From contig NC_089738.1 in NCBI RefSeq assembly GCF_035083965.1, positions 9,388,734 to 9,452,733 on the forward strand: 64,000 bases of DNA, in the 5' to 3' direction. A model generated the notes under the pieces. The model did not search any database. It was not told the DNA's origin and saw only the letters and a program-made list of their open reading frames with translations. The position numbers and the translations under genes are program-made. This DNA comes from Branchiostoma lanceolatum (taxonomy: Eukaryota > Chordata > Leptocardii > Amphioxiformes > Branchiostomatidae). Below are positions 37,736 to 61,124 of the stretch, piece by piece; the first letter of the stretch is position 1; every line of letters begins with the position of its first letter.

Positions 37736-37741
37736 TTTATT
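37736..37741 (-). terminator. Candidate poly(A) signal of the sulfotransferase gene
   Basis: AATAAA on the minus strand, about 310 bases after the stop codon. If used, the hairpin element at 37800-37992 lies inside the 3' UTR. Confidence 0.35.
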
Positions 37742-37799
37742 TGACATGATCCGTCAAAACATTCATATAGGTATTTTGCATATCGGCTACTATGTACAT

Positions 37800-37992
37800 T
37801 GTAGCCTCCATAGCAGGCTCTTTGGGCTCTTTGGGGGGCTTTTGCTGATGACTTCTTTTTGTACTGGGTCATTTGTGCAGCCAGCCCGTTACTATTATAT
37901 CATTAGGCTCGGTAGAGGCCTGCAGCACAAAAGACCCAGTACAAAAAGTCATCACCAAAAAAAAGGCCTAGAAAGCCTGATATGGAGGCTAG
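37800..37992. mobile_element. Hairpin MITE in the sulfotransferase 3' flank
   Basis: Left arm 'gtagcctccatagcaggctc...tttttgtactgggtc' and right arm 'gacccagtacaaaaagtcat...gcctgatatggaggctag' are inverted copies of ~75 bp with a ~40-base spacer. Confidence 0.7.
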
Positions 37993-38052
37993 CAGCTTTG
38001 TTAGTAACCATCCAATGGAAATATACAAATCAAAGGAATCTAAACTTGATCC

Positions 38053-39652
38053 TTAATTCTTTTTTGGAGCCTTTTCATAGAATCGTTGGAACAGTTTATC
38101 TCTGATAGCAAGGTCCCATTGCCATCTCTGTTTGCGCAGATTGGAACAGAATTTACGGTCAACGACAAATTCGTCGTTCCAAGACGACGACTTTATACGA
38201 AGCCTACTGGTTTGGTTCTTTACTGCACAATATCGCCAGACACTGCCAAGAACCGCCTGAAAATGTCGAACTTCTTCAAGAAAATCTTCACCTTCCTCGC
38301 GAATCTTACGCCACAGCGATTGGTTGAAATAGGCATAGAGGGCGTGGTCTACAACGCTCGACAATTTGTAGTTGTCCTCCATTTTCTTGGTGACGATTGT
38401 TGTATTGGGACTTTTGTATTTGTAGTTTTTTGCCTTGTATTGGCGGCTGTTGTACAAGATGTCGCTCAGTGTCCAACACAGGTGACGTTTCAGCATAACT
38501 AGCGAGTGATCGAAGTACTCCATGATCATGAAAAGTGTAAAATCCCTTTCAATGCCTTGAATGAATTTCTCCACCGCCCGTTGACTGTTACCGATACGTT
38601 GTTGTAGCCCCAAATCTTTCGCCATGCAGTTTTTCACGCACACATCATGATAACATTTCTTAGGCTCTACAAAGACGCCGTCCCAGTAAGCTGGGTTCTT
38701 CAGATACGTCTGAATGGGAAGCTCTAACGAACGCCCCCTTGCGACTATTCCGGGTAAGTTCTCTTCCAAGTGAAAATAATTGAAGGCAGACTTGATTCTA
38801 CTGAGTGGGTCTCTAAGGATGGCTACGAAACGCGTGTCTTTTGGCATGAAACGCTCGAAGTTGATTTTATTATAGATGGTGTGGTGAGTGAAGATGCTCC
38901 ATTTTGTTCCTGGCGGGAGTTCCATGACGTGTTGCGGGCGCATGACGCTTCCACAGCCGATCCAAGGACTGATGGCGTCACGTGGAAGGGCGACGACTAG
39001 GTCATGTTCAAATCCGTAGCGCATGAAGATGGCTTGAGTAGTGGAAGAGCCACACTTGTGAACCTTTATGAAGGCTAGGTTTGTGTGGGGTGTGCATGTT
39101 TGAGGACTGCTAGGGACGTTCAGCTTTCTACGTGGGGAAAGAAAAATAGGTAATATAGTACATTGGGATTGTCTTTGTAAGGGATACGACTACATATCAT
39201 TAATGTTACATATACACATACAGTCACATACATATACACATGCGCACAGTGATACACACACACGCATACATACCCACACACATATATACACACAAAAACC
39301 GTCACACTAATACATTTACTGGTACTATTCCGCGCTGCAGGTAGGTGTCGCTGCTGACAATGCGGTTCCATACATCATACATGCATATGCATGAGCATGA
39401 AACCAACCTTTCTTTTCGAAGACTCAAATTCCTTTCCTTGACTTTGTGGACTCCCGATGACAAGACTCCAAGTCCAGAAGGTTTTCCCAAATGAGTTGGT
39501 TTGGGTGTGGTGGCCGTGGGCGGTGGCGTTGTCATGACGACAGTAAGTGACCTCTTGACGACCTCTGCCAGTTGTGGCGTGATGACGACATGGATGAACA
39601 GCACGGCCATTACCAGCGACATCGCGTAAACGGTTTGCCGAGCGATGAACAT
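38053..39652 (-). CDS. GAL3ST-like: Galactose-3-O-sulfotransferase family enzyme
   Basis: Coding exons 39408-39652 and 38053-39127 join GAAAG|gttggt to cacgtag|AAAGCTG in phase 2, giving 439 residues. It is a Golgi type II membrane enzyme that transfers sulfate from PAPS to the 3-OH of galactose on glycolipid or glycan. Residues 1-5 are cytosolic, about 8-27 form the membrane anchor, and 40-60 are a Thr/Pro-rich stem. The PAPS-binding motifs are FIKVHKCGSSTTQAI (about 101-115; family consensus LKTHKTASST) and ILRDPLSRIKSAFNYF (about 185-200). EYFDHSLVMLKRHLCWTLSD and the FNQSLWRKI region match the C-terminal half of GAL3ST1. Length fits the family. Paralogue and acceptor cannot be assigned. 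The cullin gene starts divergently 1.8 kb away. Confidence 0.92.
39190..39300. repeat. (CA)-rich simple sequence in sulfotransferase intron
   Basis: Imperfect CA/TA dinucleotide tract between the two coding exons. It is followed by the third 'gtaggtgtcgctgctgacaa' repeat copy at 39338-39376. Confidence 0.6.
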
Positions 39653-39708
39653 TTTGGGTATAATTCAGAATTCTCAGCTATGTTTTCTTCCAATTTACAA
39701 CTAGAAAC
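39653..39708 (-). promoter_or_regulatory. 5' UTR segment of the sulfotransferase
   Basis: An acceptor CCCCACAG|GTTTC at 39708 precedes the ATG by 56 bases. A matching upstream noncoding exon with donor TTTG|GTAAGTTC ends at 40318. A YY1-like motif (GACCGCCATATTG, minus strand, near 40420-40433) may mark its promoter. Confidence 0.45.
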
Positions 39709-39849
39709 CTGTGGGGAAAAATACAATGAACGCATTTAAACTTGTAGTGGCCTTTTACTATTGCAACACGTACTCTACTAGAATTTCGTCCGAACGTAAT
39801 CATGATACAATATAACGTTGTTAGATTAAATTCAAGCGTCCACAGTATA

Positions 39850-40065
39850 TAAGCTAGGTCGGAGTTGTTACTGCGCATGTGCAGTGTCAAAGGTGAAGGC
39901 CCCCGGCTCGTATATAGTGCTCGCCTGGACATTGTCTAGATTTGCATAACAACTGTCTAGATTTGCATAACAACGCCCCAACTGGCTTTGTTCACGTCTC
40001 GGGGGCCTTCACCTTTGACACTGCACATGCGTAGTAACAACTCCGAACTAGCTTATACAGTCTCC
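39850..40065. mobile_element. Hairpin MITE in the sulfotransferase 5' UTR intron
   Basis: Left arm 'cggagttgttactgcgcatg...gtcaaaggtgaaggccc' and right arm 'gggccttcacctttgacact...atgcgtagtaacaactccg' are nearly perfect ~55-bp inverted repeats. A doubled 'gtctagatttgcataacaac' lies in the loop. Related to the element at 32156-32340. Confidence 0.75.
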
Positions 40066-40449
40066 TTGGTTTACTTGGTCAAATTGTTTCAATGTTGTAT
40101 AGGAATACTGTTGTATATGAATACATGTAGATAAATGTATTTGTCGATAAAAGTAGCGTCTGTCCCAAAAATATTTCTATATTCTGAAAGTACACGACCG
40201 GCAACCCCTCCATTTACACAGTAACTCAAATTCTTCCCCGTGCCAGCCAAAAAATATGCTATCAACGCATTTCTAGGCACGACAATAGCTGAAGTAGAAG
40301 AACTTACCAAAAACGAACTCTGAAGTCATTATAACTACCGCTTATTTCAGTGGAGTTGGTGACAGACGGCAAAACTTGCTGGCTGGAAAAATTCGGTCGC
40401 ATGAATCAAGTATACCATACAATATGGCGGTCGGCTCTTATCGTTCACA

Positions 40450-41400
40450 GCTGAGGGAAAATCATACAGATTGACACCTGCTTGAACGAATCCCGACCGA
40501 TTCTGACTGTCCATCATAATTAGGATTTCAACCAATGACGAAAGCATAACAATAAGTGGTTCGGCCAATGAGATAGTGGCTGTATGTCCGTCAAATATTT
40601 GCATTTTATGTCTTTGCCTTGCATTCCTACGTTGACATTATAACAGGTTTGATTTGATTTGATTAGCATCAAAAGCATACGGTCATGGCTACTCAACTAT
40701 CCGAATGTTGTTACAAAGGGTTAGCCTGATAGCTGTACAATACAAGTGGTAACTGAGGCACAAATAAGATCACTTAAAGGCGTTCACGAAACGCAAGTGA
40801 CTCAGTTACTAACGTTAACCTAACCGGTGAAATATATGTGATAAAAAGCAACTTTACAAATTTATCAAAAAGCTATATGGCACGATCAATATGCATATAC
40901 ACTATGTAATATTGAAATGGGTCGTTCAGTACGTTATAAGTCTATAAGAGATATTCCATAAATCATAACCTGATTTTTCTTTCTCCGATATACGTATATA
41001 TTCAGCTATGCAAAATTATAGGGTTAAAGAATTGTTTCTCATGGCTGTCAACTTGTTTTCTCATATTAAAAGTACCAGGGAGAAAAGCATCTCGAGCCCT
41101 GTATCGAATCTTATACTTCAGAAGAGTGTGCTTGAATCTTCTTGCGTCTATTCCTACATTGACACTTTACACCTGCATATTCAAATGCCTTGTAAAATCG
41201 CGTATAAACTTCACGCATCTGCTTGGTTGGGTTGTCGCCAGGTCTTTGCCGCAGTGCTTACCCACAATGCCGCAGTGCTATCCCAGCAGCCTCTGCGCGC
41301 GGCAGCCATCTTGGAATCTGCCTGCAACAAAGAGTCAGGCCAGAAATCTTTAAAATTCGACATTTTCCCTTGTTCCCCTCAAAACTGGGCCGCTAGACGG
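40450..41400. promoter_or_regulatory. Divergent promoter region, sulfotransferase and cullin-4
   Basis: Intergenic between the two head-to-head genes. Just before the cullin start lie a GC-rich patch and GCCATCTTG (41305-41313), a YY1-type element common near the transcription start of housekeeping genes. No other feature was found. Confidence 0.4.
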
Positions 41401-41417
41401 TCTAATCGTGTGGTTAT

Positions 41418-54435
<13,018 letters not shown>

Positions 54436-56910
54436 TTAGTCTCCGGTACACCAATAGGGTTCCACATATCACACATTTATTCTGCAAAACAGTCTGGGCC
54501 ACGTATCTGGGATGCCATAGCATGTCTTACATTTTTGTATCATTCTGTGCTTGCGCGGCTTTATTGCATTCATTTTACAATAGGTACAACAGGAAGTTAA
54601 CAACATTCTTTAGAAAAGTCGTGGATACGTAAAGCAAAATTCAACTGTCTTTTGATGGAAATGGTTGTCATAAGTCCTTGGTTTTGTCCAAGTCTCTCTA
54701 AAATTCTAGGACGATAGAATTGTAGGATGAATGTGACGTCACCTTTTATCCAGTAGTTTCCTGGTAGACTGTTTAAAAGGACTTGCTTTTCCAAGATTTT
54801 TGACAGAATTAGACACATGTTAGAACCCCCATAAAACGATGGTTTTACTGAATGACAATGATTTTGAGTAGTTGGGGGGAAACATCAAGTTGCTTTTGTA
54901 TCCAAATCTAATTCAACATAAAGCCTGATCTTTATATTCTTGAGCTTCAAGGTCTTAAAGATCTTAGGAAAATGAACTTTGTCAACACTTAAACCAATTC
55001 CAAAACCAATTTATTACAGAAACTGAAACATGTATACAATGTACTTCATGCCACCTTTCCTTGTACAAAAGTGTTTTGCTCTGTCAAAGGCACAAATGGA
55101 AATGAAGTTTTGTGTGTAAGACTCAAAATGACAGTGGTCTACGGTTTATTGTTTTTATTCAAGTCTGTGTATATTACATTAATCTCATTAAAAATTACAT
55201 ACATGCCTCATACACAATGGAGAATGCCATGTTTTGAGAAGTATTCAACTTTTGTCTAATAAAATACCAGCCATCAGAAAACGTGTACTTTCCAAGTTTC
55301 AATAGAGTCCATGACCTCATACAAAACACAAGAGAAGAATCCCTGTGTCTAATTCTGGTCATAATCTGTACAGCCACACTATTTTATTTCCTTCAGATTC
55401 TCGAACTTTTTTGATAAAGAGTAACAATGTAGTAAGAAGTCAACATGAAAACAAAGGGTTGGGAAAAACAACTTACATCTGACTACATGTATATCCACTC
55501 CCTGAAACATTGCAGGTACCAACTATCCCCTCAGACTCTGAAAACAGGAACCGACAATTTAAATTGGTGTGGCCCTTGAAAAAGAGTCACGTTCTCATCC
55601 CTTACAGACATTTTGTATTCACAAGACTTCATATGACAACATTTTGTCAAACAAACTTACACATTTAGCTCTGAACCTTTTGTACATTAATAAATGCAAA
55701 AAATCCAACCTTAATGTCAAATTACAGCTTTGTTGTTGCCTTTTCAGTAGATAAAAGACCTAAGATATGTACATGGAGTACATGTATAATGTAATTGTAG
55801 ATTTTCTGTACAACATGGCCATAGAAATATCTCAAATCATTTTCCATATGTCACAAACTTGTAGAAAACAGCCATTTTTCACCAGTTGTCTTATGATATG
55901 TGCTTTTCTTAGCTATAAGACATGTCTTTTGAAAGATGCTGTAATATTTGATACAATTCTAGGCTTTCTTTCAGTTGATTATTCCTAATGTCACGATGTT
56001 GTACATTGCAAAGCAAAGCATTGTTTATAATCACCAATTATTGTTGAATCTCATCCCCAATTGCCCTACTTGTTAAATATCATGTCTTTGTCCCTAGGTT
56101 CTGACCGATACCCATTGTTTACCTATCTCACCTTAAGAAAATGAAGGATGCCTGTCCGTAACTGTCATATTTAACGCAACGTTAAGTGAAAATTATCTCT
56201 CCAACATACTTGTGTACAGGAAATGATAAGAGGCACTGTATAAAAATGCAAGCTATTATGCGACCTATAAGAAATGTATGTATTTCTTAAAAGAAAATTG
56301 TTTTTCTTCAAGTTCTGCCATAAATTTCCCACTGATTTTAGAAGATATTCACTCATTCAGTAAAAAGTTGCTAGCCCCTCTGTACACTAAGATTGTTTAA
56401 TAACTGGGATATTGTACTGTACTATACCGTCTTGAAATGAAAACATTTCACAAGTCATTTGATGAAGAAAAAAAGGTCTGTTGCTATCCCGAATTGAGCT
56501 GTGTACTGAAAGAAATGTGCAGTGGACAAACTGGAATGGATTCTTGAAAACTTACAACAAGGAAATGAATAGATTTTGGGGTACAAGAACTAAAGCATGC
56601 AAGGTATAACCTATGCACAACAAGCTGTTATGTACCTAAATGTATGACAGAACCTTCTTTTCTGTACTGGCCCTCCAACAGTCCTATACTTTCTCAACCA
56701 TGACTAAGGATTACTTGTATAATACTGGTTGATGTTTGCCTTTGTGAAAAATGTAGTATAAAGCACAAAGACAGAAAAAAAACTACTACTAGGTTATCAC
56801 TGTGTGCTATAGGATTGTTGACTTCTTGTTGGTGGATTCCTTTGTTAAGGAAAGGTACTGTTTTGTTTCATGGTAACCTGTCGAAATGTATGAAATAATA
56901 AAGAGTATGT
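54436..56910 (+). other. CUL4: Probable cullin-4 3' UTR
   Basis: Non-repetitive AT-rich sequence follows the stop. Candidate AATAAA signals are at 55258-55263 and 56897-56902. A long 3' UTR would be in line with vertebrate CUL4 transcripts. No coding signal. Confidence 0.45.
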
Positions 56911-57019
56911 TAAAGATCCCTGAATAGCTTATAGCTTTATCTGGTTGATAGGTCAAAGGTAAGGTAGTTGCATTGCCGTTTTGAGGTTGTAGGGGGAGTG
57001 GGTTGTTATATCCACTGTG

Positions 57020-57235
57020 TCTAGGGTGCGGTAATGGAAGGTGGAGCCCATCCCTCTCCTTACGCTGTATTTAAATTTTTACCTCCCCAACCGAAGTCAG
57101 GTACCCATTTTTACACCTGGATGGAGTGAGAAACGTCCTGTCAAGTGCCTTTCCAGGGAAACTGTCATGCCAGGAATTGAACCTGTGACCTTTTCATCCC
57201 TTGTTCGCTAGACTAGCCACTTGGCCATTCGACGC
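57020..57235 (-). mobile_element. tRNA-derived SINE, minus orientation
   Basis: Read on the minus strand, A-box-like TGGCCAAGTGGCTAGTCTAG and B-box-like GGTTCAATTCCTGGCAT resemble a Leu/Ser-type tRNA head. A body follows towards lower coordinates. Confidence 0.6.
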
Positions 57236-57301
57236 CAATCGGTCTCCGGTTAAGTCTAGTAAATTGTTCTTATTACATAACCTCGAGAAATTTTACCTGT
57301 C

Positions 57302-57447
57302 TGACGTTTCGGTAACTACTAAGCTACCTTCCACGGACACTCTACCACTTGCTGCATGCGGAGTCTTTGTGCATGACTGGTGTGGGCAGCTAGTATTAGA
57401 GTCCATTCAGGCTCTGAAGAAAGTAGTTGGAGACTTACCCAAAAAAC
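57302..57447. repeat. Penelope-like remnant with two opposed hammerhead-like cores
   Basis: The minus-strand core at 57302-57333 reads AAGGTAGC...GTTACCGAAACGTCAG. The plus-strand core at 57414-57447 reads CTGAAGA...GGAGACTTACC with a decayed 3' part. They face each other over about 80 bases. Confidence 0.3.
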
Positions 57448-57449
57448 AT

Positions 57450-58110
57450 TTGTAGGCTGTGCCAAGAATGCATTACTTTTAATTGGTTAGTAGCTTTGGC
57501 GAGGAGGGATGAACTGGGGCACCTGTGTGATTTAAGTCTACTTGGAGATGTGTTTTCAATCTGAATTACTTGAGATTTCCTACACCCATTCCACACACAC
57601 ACAGACCTTTGGTTGTAAGAAGAAAAAAAGGAATACAGGTGTCAACAAAAAGAACGAGTATAACATTCCCATGATGTAAGAAATTGATAAGGATGCCTAA
57701 TTGTATGTAATAATGTTCCTCTTATTCTTATCAGAAATGTCACGTATTCTAATCTTGTAATAGGAAAAACTGGAATTACAAATTGCTTAAATTTGAATAT
57801 ATTTCATATCATAATATGCACTTCTGGCTTTAAATATAATAACAACGTATACCAACAGGCCAAAATTCATGAAGATTCATTGTACAGTATCAAGGACATT
57901 GATAATGTGCACCTTTAATGACGGACACAATCGATGATCGTTTATTCTTCGAATTCGCTGCGTGTCAAGTGCGTCACCAAGCGGATTAAAAAAGAATGGC
58001 ACAGCAGTAATATTTCCAATGCGGTTTTTCATTGAATATTCAAGAGCGACCTCTAGCAGCTAAAAAAATAAACGCTCCAGCATTGGAGGTATCGCTTGAC
58101 GCAATGTTAA
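57450..58110. other. Intergenic, no feature seen
   Basis: AT-rich, no exon or element recognised. Confidence 0.3.
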
Positions 58111-58149
58111 GATTTAGCCAATCAGAAAAAAACATTTAAAAAATTGACT

Positions 58150-59560
58150 GATTATCATCAGAAATCTGTTAGACTTACCCATTGGCCAATCAATACTTGG
58201 ATACATGCGGGTTACTAGTGTTATATCCCCGCAGACCAAAGATTAGTCTACACCGATAGGTCAGTTTATTTTAGTGGACCAATCAGCATCGACATAACAG
58301 TTGACGGCTTACTTGCAGTTCTACTTTATTCCGCTCAATAACAGCGGCGTACTTGTACCGTGGCGAGTTTGTGAAGTGCCTGGAAATGAACGATAAACGT
58401 TGTTTCTTAACAAACTGAGAGTCGTATAGTGTTGTAACTTGGCAAACGCGTGGTGCTGTTACATGTGCTTCCAGATCTTTCGGAGGTGTAAAAATGAAGC
58501 TAAAGTCGTTCAATTGCAACTCCACATGGGTACCGGTGTTGATCCAAGATGCCACTACCGTACGGTAAATGTGTGTTGCCTGTGATTGTCACGGATATTG
58601 CTCCTTCATTTTGGGAATTTTGTTACCTACCATCGTTTTTCAAACGTATTTCGAACCCCGATGTACTTTGTGTCCCATTTCTGATACCATGTTGATTTGG
58701 TCTACCCAATGAGGCTCTTGGAACTGCTGAGGAAGTTCACAATGCTGCAGTTACCAGGCTGAAAGATAGAGGGCGCTAAAACATGACCGTGAAAGAATCT
58801 GAATTAATTAGGTACACGGACGTGTGTGTGTTGTATCTCGGGGAAAAGGGATTTGTGTAGCAACAAAACAAAACAGACATCGTCTTGCATTTTCTTAAAG
58901 AATTGGAAATCAATCGTAATGATCAGAAAAGAACTCATGATCAGCAAATGTGGAATAAAGCTCACTAGTAAATTGAACCTATCAGAAGAGTCATTAGAAA
59001 AATCTAATGGTTATAATTATATGATTAAAGATCCATTGATCATTACTCAGCAGCCAATCAACACTTCTCGCATGGATACATACGGGTTACTTTCACGTTT
59101 TATATTCCCGCAGAGCAAACATTCGTCTACACGGTGGACCAATCAGCATCTACAACACGAAGTTCAGCTTAGTTGCATTTGTATATCATTCCGCTGAATA
59201 ATAGTGGCGTCCTTGCACCGCAGCGAGTTGGCGAAGCGACTGGAAATGAATAATAGACGCGATAAACGCTGTCTTAAACAAACGGGAAGTCGGAAAGTGT
59301 AATAACTTACAAACGTTTAATGCTGTTGCTTCCAGATTTTTCGGAAGTGTCAAAACGACGCTAAAACCGTCCAACTTCACAAGGATGTTGAGCCAATGTG
59401 ACATTAAGGTAATTATAAATGCGTGTTGCCTACATGTATGTTACGGGTATTGCTCTTTATTTCATTTGGGGAAATCCTCTAGCCTCCATTGGTCTTTAGA
59501 TGTATTTCGGACCCTGATGAACTGTATGTCTCCTTTCCGATTTTAAACAGAAACATGTTC
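58150..59560. repeat. ~500-bp direct duplication with CCAAT boxes
   Basis: The segment at about 58170-58690 recurs at about 59050-59530. Shared landmarks are 'ttggatacatgcgggttact'/'atggatacatacgggttact', 'ggaccaatcagcatc', 'attccgctgaataa', 'ttccagat-tttcgga' and 'tgcgtgttgcct'. Each copy holds several CCAAT motifs and, on the minus strand, a related short open frame (58283-58555 and 59186-59404; shared pattern W-N...FS...T-PK-LEA). These could be small paralogous genes or just duplicated noncoding DNA. Confidence 0.6.
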
Positions 59561-61120
59561 AAACCCCTTAACCCCTTAGCGAGCCTTTCGTGATTTCTCC
59601 ATTCCCGAAAAGACGGAATTTTGGCCATTTGACGGTCGTTTTAAGGTCTTTCTTGGAGGCGACAACGAGCGATACGGCATAGTGGGCTATGATAGGGTAT
59701 ACCGTCCCGACTTGTAAAATGTGAAAATATACAAGATATTATGCTCGAATCCTCTGTTAACTTTCCGTTATCTTTGCATACATCCATAATGACTTTTAAG
59801 ACACAAGTTGACTTAAAAAGGGTTGATTCTTAGGGGTCACACGAGGCGCCCATGTAACATCATATCCGCCATTAGAAGCGCCACCTACATTCATGTATGT
59901 ATAATGTCTTGTATGTAATGAGTAGGTGATGAAACAAGATGAAGGATTTATGGTTTATCATGTGATAAAATGTTCAATTATTTGAAACTCTGATCTATAT
60001 TTCAGAGTAACAATTCCGGAGGTAATGAGGTCAACGCTTGTGCAAGTCATAAAAAGACCTTTATTACAACTAATAATGTCTATTTACTGAAAGAAACCAC
60101 CATGAAAAATTGCAAGTTCGTAGAAAATGGGCACATACAGTCATGTATAACGTGAGCCTTAATCATTTACCATAATTGCCATAGTAGCAGCGACATCTGT
60201 AAAATCAAAGTAACAGTGCCTACTAACGGTTAAGAACTACATAATAGAGAAGCTAAGATAAAGAAGGCAAATACTAGTACTAATATATAATAGTTCTACA
60301 GAATTTGAGCACCACCACCACACTTACAGATCGGGTAGTCCATTGCAATTACATTAGAGCGGTACATTCACATCTGGTATTTCTCCTTCTATAGAGATAG
60401 TTATCACAACTGATCATGCTAAAAACCTATTTTGCCGTTTATCAAATATACAAAATGTTGCTCACCAGACCTATATGTTTTTCCCCTTTAAGTACACGCC
60501 GTTATATATGTACGTTTTTGTTGAGATCTTAACTTTGTTTTTAGATATGATCGCGTTTTGCATTCGGGTGTCTGCTGCGCATGCTATGCTGGTTGGTCAA
60601 AGCCGGAAGAATCTGCCATAAATGTCAAAGTCCGCATGTTCTTATTGATTGACGTGACTGTAATTGAATTGATCAAATTCAAATTTACCCGTCAACTTGC
60701 AGGCTTAACCAACCAGCATGGTGCATAGTACTTACGTCATAATCACGTGAGTACAAACACCCCAGTAATAGTTGTTGTTGGTAATCGCACCATCTGAATA
60801 TGAAGAAACAAATACCACCCTGCTTCACCGGTGATGATGTGTTCGGTTTTGGCTTGGTCTTGACGTCGTTTTCTATAAGGTCGACGATACATTTTTTAAC
60901 ATTGATCATGTTCTGTAAGCACCTGGCTATATATCTTTATGATGCTGTCTTGCTACTTTCTAGGCTGATGTTCTAAGCACCATATGCAAGCCATGTACGT
61001 GATATCTACTTCAAATAAAGTCGTCCGTTTCAGTCTATCACATCTTGTGGATGTTTCATAACGGACTGTAGGCTTGGTTACGCCTTTCTGATAACGTTTC
61101 AGATGTCGTGTACAGTCGAC
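59561..61120. other. 3' flank of the creatinase-like gene
   Basis: Unremarkable except for an inverted pair at 60588-60730 ('atgctatgctggttggtcaa' and 'ttaaccaaccagcatggtgc', ~95-base spacer). Confidence 0.35.
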
Positions 61121-61124
61121 GCGG

